DNA of 64,000 nt from Symbiodinium microadriaticum (Eukaryota; Sar; Dinophyceae; Suessiales; Symbiodiniaceae). The notes under the pieces are model-generated. The model ran no database searches. It was not told where the DNA came from and saw nothing but the letters and a program-made list of their open reading frames with translations. The translations under genes and the position numbers were made by a program. Positions within the stretch are counted from its first letter, which is position 1. The number at the start of each line of letters is the position of its first letter. Positions 1 through 11,703 of this stretch are shown piece by piece. The DNA is taken from contig LSRX01001372.1 of NCBI GenBank assembly GCA_001939145.1, positions 96,915-160,914 on the forward strand. The letters are read 5' to 3'.

Positions 1-1569
1 TTCACATGCTGTAAGGATCCGGCCGTTGAGCTCAAGAGGAAAATCCGTGGTTGGTTGAACACATCTCCCTCCGGAGATTCCACATCGGTGAGCATCACTT
101 TAAAGCGTGGCAGCGAGGTGTAGATGCCTTGAGGGAAGCACGCGACCAATAAACAATTCAACGCATAATATGCTAAGAACCAGAACACAAACCAGACTGC
201 CAGGCGCAGACACAACTCACATGTCATGAAAAGCTCCGTGACACAGCACGGCTTGTCAAATGAGATCACATGCTGCGCTGCGTGCTCTGTGCAGTCTGCT
301 GCAAGCGCGGCGGCTTGCAGGCATGTGCTTTACGCATGCAAGGTGCGTTCACGCTCTGCGGAATCATCCAACCCAATGTCCATGTCGCTTCCAACAGGAT
401 TTGGGTCGTAGCGACACTCCTGACCTCAGTGGTTCATCGCTGAAAGGCGGGAAAGTCTGCAAGCCGACCCAAGCTGAGTTGACCACACTGCCAGTGCTGA
501 AAGTTGTTCGGCGTGGTCATGCACGAACCATGATCCCACTTTCCATGTGAGCATTCCTGCGCAGCAGTGGCGCATGTGGCCGCATACTGAAAGGTTGACA
601 TTGGGATCCGCAGGTTTTCCCTCACCCCGGCTTCTCCTGGATCTCGACCTTGCCCTTGAAATTTGCATCGGAGACGAAGAGCCCTGCGACGCTGTCGGAG
701 GTCATGGCAATACCTTCGCAGCGTGTGAACGTCAGAGCCGCTGTGAGCCAAGGCCAAGGGCCGATGTCTTGTCCAAGGGTCGGTGGTCCACGCAGCCCGG
801 GAGACGCTCCGAGGGCACCTCCGCCCCACAGCTCCTCGTAGCTCCAGGAATTTCAGGCATCTACGGCGTATCTACGGCGTCTACGGCTTTCTACCTTCTG
901 CCAGTTCTGCCCTCCGACTCTCCAAGCACTGCGATGTGACAGCAGCTCTTCGAACTTTCTTACTGCCAGGCCAGCCTATGGCGGGGTGCAGGGCTAATCG
1001 GGAACTGCCGCAAGCGCGCTCCATCCACACACGCCACCCGCTGAGCTACAGAAGGAGCCAACTTCATCCATGGTCCTGAGATGCATCAGGGGTTTGGCGG
1101 TGGTCCAGGTACTTTACCGACGACTCTCCGCACCGTGAAGCTCATGTTGGCCAAGCTTCAGAGTCGTGGCAGCTGAGAGCTTCTTGAAGCTGTCGGGACT
1201 GACGCAGTGGAAGCAGAACAATGCACGCACAGAAACTTCGACTGGCGACTGTGATTCCTTTGCAAGCCTACCTGCCTCCATGTGACGCATGCAAGGATGT
1301 AGACACCTCCAAGCACCTGCAAGTCGGGTTGATGTCTCCCGATTTGGACATGCCAGCTTTGCAATACTTCAACGCCTCTGACATGTCCGTCCGCTTCTCC
1401 GGTGGCTGGGTGCATGCCTTGGCTATGAGTCTCAACACACGCGAAACGGTCGAGAAAGACTCAGACTTTGTTTGACGCTACCTGGGAGTCTGCTTTTTTC
1501 TGGAACTCTGGGCCTGAGTGCCAGCGATATCAGAAAGACATCGCGGGAACTGGAAAGCTTACGTCGCCT
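1..1569. other. No supported gene
   Basis: Frames are short and conflicting on both strands, with no motif or splice signal I can defend. Confidence 0.5.
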
Positions 1570-1865
1570 TGTAAGGTTTCAGGTCTCCTTCGCTGCAACA
1601 ACGTATCTATGCCTGAACTTAACGGCATTGCTTTCATCTGCTGTGGCCAAGCATCCTCAGACACGTAGGTGTAAAGGCCCATCTCGGCAGCTGTCCGTGA
1701 TCTCCAGAACGGAGTTGGATGGGCATGTCTCTTGTCGGCAGCGACCCACCAGTCGCGAAAGTTTTCAGATGCTAGAAGAACGGGATACACTGCATAGACC
1801 TTCTGCTTGATCAACTCCGGGTCATTCAACGTGAGACCAACCTCGCGAAGTACAGAAAGGATGAG
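1570..1865 (-). CDS. Unrecognised exon with clean acceptor
   Basis: It starts right after a CCTAG acceptor at 1866-1868 and reads LILSVLREVGLTLNDPELIK, then VYAVYPVLLASENFRDWWVA, PFWRSRTAAEMGLYTYVSED and SGIDTLLQRRRPETLQ. A GC donor may follow near 1570. This is one of the better coding signals on the left side. No family recognised. Confidence 0.4.
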
Positions 1866-3449
1866 CTAGGCCTATGCCTAGATGGCATCAAAAATTCGAT
1901 GGACCCACCTGAAAGCCAACCGAAGCGGTGTCGGAGTCAGCCGCGCTGGTCAAGCAGGAATAGTTGCCTTGGAACGATCATAGTGATCCGACTGCAGCAC
2001 AGAGCCCATGCAGCCGAGTCACCTCAGAAATCTTTTCGAACCCACAAGCTTTTGCCAAGGTGCAGCTACGCGAGTCCATTGGCAAGGGCGTCATGTCGAT
2101 GGCCCTTGCCGGTGCTTCCAGGGCGATGGACCGACCCGCAGCCGAGGAGATCACTGGCCAATCGGGGAAGTCCTGACAACAGCAAACGCCAAGGGCCAAG
2201 CAAGGCCTTTCGTTCCTCTCTCCTGAGCTTCGGAAAGAGCACATCTCAAGTCACAAGAACCGTTGCCCTGCCTGGTGCCAATACCGGGTTGGCATCGGGC
2301 TGGTTACCAGCCACTTCGTCCAGAGCGGGAAGACAAGTAAGTACAAGCAAAGCTGGCATATCTGTCAGGGAGTTTACGGTTCGTAAGCATCAAAGCCAAG
2401 GATCTCTGTTTACGTGAAGTTCGGATGTTCAACAACAAAGACACAAACATCATCGTTTTCCTCCGAGCTGCGTAGCAGACATGGCAAACCCGACTGGCAG
2501 TGCAGAAGGGTGGGCACCTTTCCCATGCATGCAGCTAGGGCCACAATGGCTGATGGTTAGAGTGGCCGGGGCATGTCCCTGCGCGCCTGCAGCCTCGCCT
2601 CTGTGACTTCTGACCCCAGGTGTTGGGGTCTTCGTCGTCACTTTCTGACTGGTCAGTGACCGTCTGGTACGAGTCAGTTCCAGAGGCTGTCGACATGGCT
2701 TTCAGATCGACTATGACCTCACTCCTAAGCCTTGACTTATTAAATAGCCTAGCCAAAGTCTTGGACAGCTGTAGGTTGGTTGCCCTATAAGTCGTTAGGT
2801 CATTAGCATGTGCTGACAAGTATGCCAAATTCCGCCAGACGCATCGTCGAAGGTGGGTTTTGAAGGAGGCATGCTGGCAGCTTGAGAGCGCATTTTGAGC
2901 CAAGCCTCACGAACTAAATCAATTCACCACGAGCGACGTGTACATGAATCGGTGCCACACTACGAGAGAACAATTTCAAAACCTGTAGTCTACCGAGTCT
3001 GCAACCCCCACTGTCAACTTTCGACCACTGCCGCTTCGTTCTGGAACTTCTTCGCAAGCAGGCAAGCAATCCGTTGGCTGCTTCGGCTTAGACAGCTCCT
3101 ATTGAGCTGGTAAGCATCAGTTTGCAATCACGCACACAAAGGTCCATCGCATCCACATTTACATGTTGTTAACACGCCGTGCAGCTGTACCTTGCGCACG
3201 ACTCAAAGTAGAGACACGACAGACACCGCTGTGCCCAGAAAAGCAGCGTCAGGTGCATAGGACCTGCTTGCCGCTTTGAGGACTCCATAAGGAACAGGTT
3301 CGATGCCGCCACTCCAAGCAACTCCCAATCACAAGAGACTATGTTTGATATCGAGTAATCTTTCATCAATACCCGCTCCCATTGTTACTACTGCAATGAC
3401 AACTATACTTAACTATACTCTACTGCCATTGGCTGCTGCGCTACTCCTG

Positions 3450-3536
3450 GTGCTGCTGGTGCTGCTACTGCTGCTGCTGCTGCTGCTGGTGCTGCTGCTG
3501 CTCATACTGTCACATTCGTCAAACTATTACGGCTTC

Positions 3537-3579
<43 letters not shown>

Positions 3580-3580
3580 C
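3450..3580. repeat. (CTG)n microsatellite, two blocks
   Basis: CTG/GCTGGTG runs occupy 3450-3502 and 3537-3578, separated by unique sequence. The apparent poly-Leu ORF across them is a repeat artefact. Confidence 0.9.
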
Positions 3581-3734
3581 GCTGCCGCAACTTGTTTGCG
3601 CCTCGCCCTGCCGCTACATTCCATGCTACTCGCCCGGATTGCACAGCGGCTGGATTGGGCATGTTGCTTTTGTCTTATGCTGTGGGTCTATCCCCGTATG
3701 CTCCCGGCTTTTTCTAATGCCAACGGTTTCTGCC

Positions 3735-3797
3735 CTTATGCGAACCGGGCTCTTCCTTGTGCGAACCTGGCTTATCCTTATGCGAACCTGGCTGTTC
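3735..3797. repeat. 21-bp tandem repeat, three copies
   Basis: Units at 3735, 3756 and 3777 read CTTATGCGAACC(G/T)GGCT followed by a variable TTC or TATC end. A fourth degenerate copy follows. It adjoins the CTG microsatellite. Confidence 0.85.
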
Positions 3798-4030
3798 CCT
3801 ATGCTCCCACCCTTCCCCCCAAGAAAGGCTTTCCCTTATGCTCGCCTGTTGCATCCTGACAACAACAGTACCTTTGCAATAGCTGACAGCACTAGGAAGA
3901 ACCGAAAATATACTAATTTTCTAGTGTGTGTTTTGACTACTGCGGTCCTAGGTATTTTTTCGCAACATGCATCTTCTGTGATTTTAGGACCAAGAAATCA
4001 CTCTAGATCTAGTTTCACAAATGATGTGTT

Positions 4031-4800
4031 TTGCCATGGCTCTGCAAAACCTAGGTGTTGACACCAAAACCGCAATCCAGAAAATCCATTAAAGCTGGGT
4101 GCAGCCCTCAAAAACGGTTTTGATCTCGCAGACTGTTGAAACCCTATGGGACCCGCAAAACCTGGCTTTGGATATACTGTCAAAACCTAGGCCCCTGCAA
4201 GCTTTTTCGAAAGCACCCCGTGCTGTTTCAGGAACGGCTTTTGGCGCACTGTCCGGTGGCCTTAAAGGCAAAATCAGAAGCAAAAAAACGGGGCCGTAAA
4301 CCTACTTTAAAAAAAGCAATTGCATTTGCCGTGGCTCGGCAAAACCTGGGTTTTCACCCTCAACACCAAATCCCAAAAATCCATCCTAGCTGCGTGAGCT
4401 GCTGAAAAATGGCTTCGATCCCGAGATTTCTGAAAACCCTATGGGGCCTGATTTGGGATTTTCTGTCAAGCTAGGCCACTCCAAGCTTTTCGAACGTGCC
4501 CCGGTGCGGTTTCGGCATTGTTTCTGGACCACTGCCAGGTGGCCTTCAGGGCAAAGTTCGAGGCCTCAAAAGGGCCGTAACTTCTTTGAATTAAAACTAC
4601 CTTGGCCGTGGCTCAACAAAACCTAGGTTTTGACCCTCAAAGCCAACTCCTTAGAATCCATTCGAGCTGCGTGAACCCCTCAAACATGCTTTCGATGCTA
4701 TGGAACCTGCAAGCTGATTTTGGAGATTATGCTCAAACCCAGGCCCCTACAGCTGTGCTGTTTCTGGAACGGTTTTGGCCTGAAAGCCACGCTCTGATGT
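4031..4800. repeat. Three diverged tandem copies of a ~285-bp unit
   Basis: Units start near 4031, 4326 and 4602, each with TTGcC(A/G)TGGCTC, then CAAAACCT(A/G)GG. In matching order they share the phrases (A/G)AAACCCTATGGG, CCAAGCTTTTCGAA-like, TTTC(A/T)GGAACGG-like and GGTGGCCTT(A/C)A. Periods are about 295 and 276 bp and the copies are well diverged, so the duplication is old. No coding signal is seen. Confidence 0.8.
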
Positions 4801-6689
4801 CAAAAAACCGCAAAGTCCGAAGGAACCTGCTTCCTGCCTTTTCTCCGCGACATTGCAGATTTTTTCCTCCCCGTGACGTGCCACATCGAAGGCAGTAGAT
4901 GGCCGATTACAAGACTCTTCCTGCAACCTTAAACGGGAAATCCGATGCCGAAAACGTTCTAAACCGACTTTCACACACGGAATCGCCTGTGGGAACGTAT
5001 GTTTCCATGGAGGCAAGTTTTGTTATGTTTTGTTCCTCAAGGTGATCAGTTCGAAGACATAGGCATAATGACTATAGTTTTTTCTGTAGCTTATAGAGTT
5101 TTATTCATGTTCAGGCTTGCAGCTGTCGAAACCCAACCCGGCTGGATTTATGGGTTTGGAATTTCCTGTTCTTTTTGATGGGATTGAATCGGGGTTGAAT
5201 CTTGACATGAATCTGAAAGTGATTTCCTATTTCGCGTTTAGCACAGTTGGAAGACGGTGGGACCGCAAAGTTGAGACAACAAACACTAATTTCCTCAGGT
5301 GTTTTTTGACATCTAACTCTCGGAGGCCGGCCGGCAAGCCCACTTTCCTGCAAACGCCAAAAGCCCGTGCCGCTTGCTCAACATCTGGACGGATGGATGT
5401 AGCTAAAGCAGAAGGGCCGATCCCTCGTGTTTTCAGTGAGCCACCAACTTTCTTACGCAACCCTGGACTCAGGGTACAAGTAACACGGATACGAAGACAT
5501 ACGAAAACGACGGCGATGATCCTGGTGGCATGCTTCGTCCCAATGCATGCGTTTTCCGAGAACACCTGCAAGAGGGCACATCCGTTCGAAGCTCGGGCTC
5601 ATTTATATTGATGTTTTGAAAGCTCTGAAACATTTATGCCGTCCTACCTACTCGGATTGTGCTCGAAACGAACCACACGGGTCTGTGATCTTGCCGCCAG
5701 TTGCTTTTGCTTGTTCCAGTGGCATCAGCTTAGTAGCAGCGATGTTTGTCCATCCCTATACTATTATGCCAATCAATATTTATGCTTCAATGGTTACCTG
5801 GTACGGTGGCACCTGCCATCTCTTTGGATGGCCTTCGGTGGTGCCGAGCTACGGCTGGAGAAGGAAACAATCTCCTTCAAACAGAAATCCAATCTAAGCG
5901 GCGCCAACGCAGGCAGAAGCTCCACAGTGAAGCAAGCGTCATGCCTGTGATCAGCCCGTATACCCAGATCAAGAAGCATGCACCACTAGCCACCCTGTAA
6001 TGGCCGCTCATTGAGCCTTTGGTGGCCTGTCATGCACAGGAATTTGAACGCGCCTGGCCCCTCGGGGCCGCCAGTTCTAAGCATTTCACTGCTTTGCAGT
6101 TGCGGGCAGCGCTGTAGGGCGAAGTTCCCTGCGCATTTCCTTGCCACATTTGCAGCTATCCGCCTGAAATGTGCTCACCCAGACCGAGGCTGCCACCAAA
6201 ACTGCTTCAGAAGCAAATCAGCTTACAAGCTGAAGACGGTCAGCGCAGGTTCCTCGGGTCGGAAAGCGTGACTTCCTGATGGCGCCGGTTGCTCAAGTCG
6301 AGACACCGAAGCCGACCTCAGAGGTGGGCTGGGCTCCTGCAACACGGACACTGTGCGGAGTTCACGTGCTGGAGTTCGCATGTGCGGAGTCGCAGATAGG
6401 GAATCCTGTCGTGACTCCGTCTGCGGCATTGCCTGGGCTGGGGAAGCTGGCGCAGTTAATCAGGTCTACACTGGGTGTGCGAGTGCCAATAGCGAAGCAT
6501 TGACGGGGCATGACGGGGCAACTCGGACGTCAACGTGCCATCACAAACATCAACACACAAACAGGCACCCAAAGCACATGCGTTGCATAGTGAAATCCGA
6601 TGTCTTTGCATGGAGCTTCCCCGAGCTCGCTGTTTCAGTTCATGTTCCCATCTTTCCAACCACCCGTCCAGCGGAGAGGGTGGGTCCCG

Positions 6690-6960
6690 CTAGGTCGTGT
6701 AGGGCCTGGGGTCGCCAAATGTGTTCAAGTAGCATTGGACGACGAGCTCGCTCTGTACAGCGGTGTGGTGGTCCTGGGAAAGGATCTGGTTCACCCCGTC
6801 CAGCAATCGCTCCGGGAGAATTGCATTGCTTTGCTTTGGGGCTTGAGGGGCTGGCAGTCCCAAAAGTTTCACTCCAGGGAGCTGCAAGTCAAAGGCAGGT
6901 GCCCCTGCTTGAGCAAGCAACTCAAGACCGGCACGGAAGGCAAAAAGCCTTCTTGAATCA
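6690..6960 (-). CDS. Possible exon, unrecognised
   Basis: The frame reads RRLFAFRAGLELLAQAGAPA, FDLQLPGVKLLGLPAPQAPK and ERLLDGVNQILSQDHHTAVQ before a stop. Composition is protein-like on the minus strand. The plus strand is also open across the same bases, so confidence is low. Confidence 0.3.
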
Positions 6961-7289
6961 TCGGTCTTGTGGGGCTTTTGCATTCTGCAGGCACACCATT
7001 CTGTTGTGACGAAGTGGAGTAGGTGACTCCATAAAAGGATATAAAAGGTGAATCAGGAAGGATTGTACCATACTGGAAGAACTTCAAGCTGGCCCGTTGT
7101 CAGGACTCTGTTTGCGCGCTCCGGGTGTTCCCGGCTATGTACATAGGAGGAAAAATGTTGTACCTGCGACTTCTCCAGGGCCCCCTTCCTGGTCCTTGAG
7201 TCTTCTTGCTGCTGCACCGCTGCAAGGACTGTATCTTGCTTCTCTTGCCCTGTGGTCAGCTTGCGCTGGCTGTTAACCGTGCGTTCCCC

Positions 7290-7736
7290 CCCCCCCCACT
7301 GCAGTGCGGATCTCCGTCTTGAGCTCGATACGGCCTTGTCGAAGAGTGCTTTGGAGAGTTGCCTGAATGTCGGCCAAGGTCACGGGAGGTGCCTCCCCTG
7401 GCCACATTTAGCTGGACTAGGCTCCTCAAGCTCCGGGTCATCGGCTTGCATTCTTTCAAGGGACGACGGGGCTTCTGTGACTGTTTCTTCCAGCAGGGGC
7501 TGTCGGCCCGGATCCAAACAATTTTGCCCCCGACTGCCGCGGCCGTTGTTCTGTTCTGTGGTGGTGCTGGTAGAAGAAGCTCCGCTGTAGGTGAGTTCGT
7601 AGGTTCGCCTTGCCGTGCTGGTAATTGTCCCGCGCTCGCCTCGAGGAGTGCTGCCATACAGGCGCTCTTCCACACGTCCCTCTCCCGGAACCCCGCAGTA
7701 GACAGATGAGACTTTGTTCCCTCGATGTCAGCAAGC
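7290..7736 (-). CDS. Unrecognised two-exon piece
   Basis: The first part (7736-7390) reads GNKVSSVYCGVPGEGRVEER, then RGTITSTARRTYELTYSGAS and LLEETVTEAPSSLERMQADD. The second part (about 7405-7300) is in another frame and reads VTLADIQATLQSTLRQGRIE, then LKTEIRTAV, a clear helix. It ends at a 12-base poly-G (poly-C on the plus strand) near 7286-7297. The join is not fixed. A Gag-like origin is possible but unproven. Confidence 0.35.
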
Positions 7737-8042
7737 AAAGGTAAAGGAAGAAAAGAGAAGAGGGGAGGATCACTCGCAGCTTGAGCTAAATTTCTACCTC
7801 TCTCTCTCGCTCCACCAGGTGGGGAGAGCTGGCTACGTCCGCCCAACCCTCCGCGCGCGAGCGCGCACCTGTAGTCCCCTCTCTCTCGCTTTCTTTCGAC
7901 AGGGCTGTGGGTGAGGGAGATTCCCTCACCCGCGCGCGCGTCGGTGCTGAGGAGGGAGCAGTGAAGCACGCTAGCTCAAACAAGGCAAGTTTCTCTCTTC
8001 TTCTTCCCCATGGCATATATAGGGGGCGGGTCAGACCAAGTT

Positions 8043-8096
8043 TCTCTCTCTCGCGCTCTCTCTCTCTCTCTCTCTCTCGCACTCTCCCCCCCCCCC
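8043..8096. repeat. (CT)n microsatellite followed by poly-C
   Basis: CT dinucleotides run from 8043 to 8079 with a CG interruption, then CACTCT and 11 Cs at 8086-8096. Related CT/GA-rich sequence lies at 7795-7815 and 7880-7895. Confidence 0.9.
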
Positions 8097-8099
8097 AAC

Positions 8100-11000
8100 C
8101 CGGCGAATGCTTTCGGAGCTGCTAGTTGGCCCACTCGAGTGGACTGCTCCATGGATTGACTCACCTGAGTCTCTGCTGGCTCCGTCTTGCACCAGCATAA
8201 GCACAAGCATGTCCGGCCTCCAAAGTGTTCTCCATGTCTTCGTCAACAACTGCCTGCGAAGGCTTCGACATGGAGATGCAAAAGGTTCGGAGCTTCGGCT
8301 TGAGAGGAGTGAGCATCCTGAGCACTATTGATTCCAGGCACCGCCTTGGCGACCCCTGCAGCTTGGACAGCACAGCTTTCAGGTGACTGCGAGTGAACCC
8401 GAACTCTTCTGGTCTTCCATTCCGGCTGGGAAGCAACGCTGCGGTTTGCACTTAGAGGAAGATGAGCTGTGCCATGCTGTCCCGACAACAGCCTCTTCTG
8501 CTTGTCGTGTTGCCGTAGCAGCTCGGAGGATCTCTCGTGTGAATGCCAGATGCTGCTAGCAGTTGCGAGTGTTGAATTTAGTTGCACTCACCACAAACAT
8601 CCAGAAGCCGTTTAGCCGATGCAAGCAGGACTGACGCGGAACTGCTCCTCGACCAATGGCACAGTGGTCCATGCGCGATGCATGCAGATTCGGGCTTGTA
8701 AATTCGAAATCCTCAAACGTCTTCGCCCCTGACCTCGCCCGTGTGAATAAAGCAGAAAGACAGAACGAAGAAGGGGATGCTCACCTGCGACAGCAGGAAT
8801 GCATGAGGATATATTAATATATGAGACACGTGTCCAGGCAAGCTCGAACTGGTAGAGATTCAACAAAGCGGCCACTACCATCAACGTGGAGTTCATTGCA
8901 ACGACAATTTTCCTGGCAGGCTGCGAGCGTCCGCGCACAAAGGCATGAGTGGATCTGGCCGAATACCCTCTAACAACACAAAAAACAAAAACATGGCAAA
9001 CTCAGATATCCACCAAGACTCATAAAATCATCCGGCTTGCACAGGATTAGGTACCTGCCTCATGAATGCAGAGCAGGTGTGAACGGACCAGAACCGGACA
9101 AGCTCTCCCGACTCCAACTGTGCAAACCGCTGTATATCTCTACATGCCAGATGCGACGTGTTTGCCCAAACGATGAAGTGATCATGCATCACTGCATCAC
9201 TCAGTACAGCTCCAGACCTGCATCCATCGAAAGGATGCACAGCAGCAACATCGATAAACCTGGAGTGTGCACAGGGGGTGACTATCTTACGAAAGCATCA
9301 CTCACGTGGCTCAAAACCTTCACCTTCACTCCAGGCCCTCGCTAATTCCCGGCAGCCGATCCCTCCCGGCCCGCCTGTGGATCCCAGCACCACCCGGTCC
9401 GTCTCCTGTACGAAAACTCGGCTGATCAGCACCTGACAGCTCTGTGTGCAGTGCAGGCAGGGCTGCGACTCAACGTCGAGGAGGCCACGTTGAGCGTGGC
9501 TCCCAGTAACCAGCCCGGAGCCAGAGTAGCCACCAGCAGCTTCGGACCGTGCACCTCCTTCACCAACATCGACGCCACCTTCGGCATCGTGGAGAGCAAC
9601 TAATCGCGCTGACGAACTTCCGCCTGGAGGCCCCTCAGACTTGGGCCCTTATACCTACGGCCTGCTGTCTGCCTGGAGAGTTGTTTCTCCCAGTGGGAAT
9701 GAGCGTCTGCCCACAGTGTTTCCGCACACACAACACACGCGGAGACACACGCAAGACCTCATGCAACCCAGTTCATCTGCATGCTGCTGCATGCTGCTTT
9801 GGCTGGCAGGCCCGTTGAGGAGAAGCCAAGCTGCAGCTCCTCCCGTCATCGAGCAGCAAAGGATCCCAACGATCCTTGCGCTGATGCACTCTGAAGCCAT
9901 CCTTCTGCACGCAGAGGCTCCCAGGGTCCCAGAATCAAGTTCCCTTGCATCCGAGAATCTGGAAGTGCATGGTTGTCTGCACAACCGCACGCGTCATGCC
10001 CCAGAAGGATCCCGAGAGCAATGTTGTCAGCGCAATTAGCCTCGCACGCGAATGACGTGCTGGTACCGCAATTTCGCTTCCATCAGGGTGGAGACCCAAT
10101 TCTGCCAAGGGTCCAATAATTTACAGGGTATCTGTCCTTGACGCAGAACATTACCTCAAGCTTGACAGTATGCATTCCATTCTTGCTGTCGCTCTCGCTT
10201 CACTCCGCCATCATCTCTGGGAGCATATGACGGCAAAACAAATCCAGTTCAAGATGCCATGATGGAGATCAATGTGCAAAAGCCGGAGCTGTAGAAAAGC
10301 ACCTGAATGTGGGAATGCTCTCACTCCAGGCGGCAAGCAGGTCTCCTAGGTTGACAATGACAATCGCTGTTTTTGACCTCTCCTTGTCATTGTCTGCAGT
10401 CACATCGACCAATGCTGAAACCTTCTCTTACTTATCGCACGTTCGTGACAAGATGGAGGGCTTAGAATGCACGGCCTTCGATGCAAGACGCCGGTCATGG
10501 GCTTACATTCTCTGAGAGGTCAGCTTCCTTTTCCTATCGGACACTGTAGCCGGCTGGCTGTAACGGCTAAGCATTGAACTCTGGCCTGCAAAGACTCTTT
10601 CTCGCAAAAGCCTTCTGGACCATTCGTGCTGGATTCCGAATCATATCCCACCTCTTGCCCCACATCGATGAGGTGTCCCTCCCGCATCTCCGTGAGGACG
10701 TTGTGCCACAGCCGGTAGTGGTCGATGGAGATCTAGCCGCAACCACTGCGCTACTCTCTATGTGTGCGATGATGAGGCGCGCAGTTTCTTGCTGAGGCTT
10801 TAACCATCTCTGCAAAGACCACCAGAAGCTGCAGACTCATCAGCGAAAACGTCTTCACGCGGAAAGCCCTGGGGGCTGACAAAAAGCAAGATGCTAGACA
10901 GCCCTTCCGGCATGAACGTGGCATCTTGACGGTGCTAGGGATGCTTCGCTCTCGTGTCAGTGCAAACGGCCTTCGCATGTACTCCGGCACGGAGCCGGGC

Positions 11001-11280
11001 TTGCTCGGGAATCGCCACAGCGATCTGCCACAGCCGACGGGATCCGACGGATGCGCGAAGTTTCCCGCTCCTTTTCGCCCCCCAGCGGCCCGGCCAGGCC
11101 CCCGGCCTCTCCCCCTCCGAAAATGCGTCCTTGATCCTCGGCACAGAATAGCTTAAAATAACGCAGCTGAGCGGGACACAATTGCGATTCGCTTTTGTTG
11201 CAGCCACGTCGCCAAGCACTCGAGGTGCTGGGCCTCAGAATGAGCCACATCCAAGCAGGAGTCCAGCGGGTTAGAATTAA
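8100..11280. other. Gene-poor stretch
   Basis: Contains the uncertain plus-strand segment at 9346-9603 and a weak minus-strand stretch near 10870-10800 (RAFRVKTFSLMSLQLLVVFA, then EMV). Nothing else is convincing. Confidence 0.4.
9346..9603 (+). CDS. Possible plus-strand exon
   Basis: After a TAA at 9343-9345 the plus frame reads QHHPVRLLYENSADQHLTAL, CAVQAGLRLNVEEATLSVAP and TSFTNIDATFGIVESN, then TAA, with strong G/C preference at third positions. It is the only fairly convincing plus-strand segment. A minus frame is also open here, so the strand is uncertain. No family recognised. Confidence 0.25.
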   Translation, partial: FPAADPSRPACGSQHHPVRLLYENSADQHLTALCAVQAGLRLNVEEATLSVAPSNQPGARVATSSFGPCTSFTNIDATFGIVESN

Positions 11281-11281
11281 C

Positions 11282-11620
11282 TCATGCGGCGAACGTGTTA
11301 CCACTCCAGTGAGAGCTCTGGGACCACGGCGTCTCTGAAATTTGGAAGCGAACCTGACTCGCTCCACATCGCTGCACTACTGTACGAGTACCATAGATCC
11401 GCGGCTGGTGTGCTCGGGAGTTTTCGCTCACTTTCGGCGCAAGAGCGTCCACGTCGACACGTGTTTGATGTGTCTCGTGAGCTGGCAAGGCTGGCTTGCC
11501 TGAAAACTTGAGCGTCATGCTGACCATCCGAGCAACTGCTGGTGTGATTTGTTTCAAGATTTCCAGGATAGCAGCATGACCGTGGGCATCGACAGGGGCA
11601 GCTGCAGGAAAACTAGACAT
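11282..11620 (-). CDS. Putative first exon, unrecognised
   Basis: It begins with an ATG at 11620: MSSFPAAAPVDAHGHAAILE, then ILKQITPAVARMVSMTLKFS and THQTRVDVDALAPKVSENSR. The first 65-70 residues look coding. The rest, to the stop at 11282, looks like intron read-through. It lies 84 bp past the end of the oxidoreductase ORF. Confidence 0.3.
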   Translation of the reverse strand: MSSFPAAAPVDAHGHAAILEILKQITPAVARMVSMTLKFSGKPALPAHETHQTRVDVDALAPKVSENSRAHQPRIYGTRTVVQRCGASQVRFQISETPWSQSSHWSGNTFAA

Positions 11621-11703
11621 GCGTCATTAACGCTTGAGGCTGCAGTCATGTGAGCTGTACATGGGCCCAGTGCCAACCCAGGATTGAATAGTGCTACCGA
11701 GGG

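Larger units (their letters stand above)
1866..6689. other. Gene-poor stretch with repeats
   Basis: Apart from the repeats at 3.45-4.8 kb I find no firm gene. A weak minus-strand stretch at 2740-2535 (MSTASGTDSYQTVTDQSESD, then DEDPNTWGQK) could be a coding remnant. Confidence 0.4.

Noticed and set aside
3290-3330. GGTTCGATGCC resembling a tRNA B box
   Set aside because: No A box or acceptor-stem pairing at the right distance. No tRNA gene could be supported anywhere in the window.
3303-4061. 252-residue plus-strand ORF rich in Leu
   Set aside because: Its length comes from the CTG microsatellite. The flanking residues show no protein pattern.
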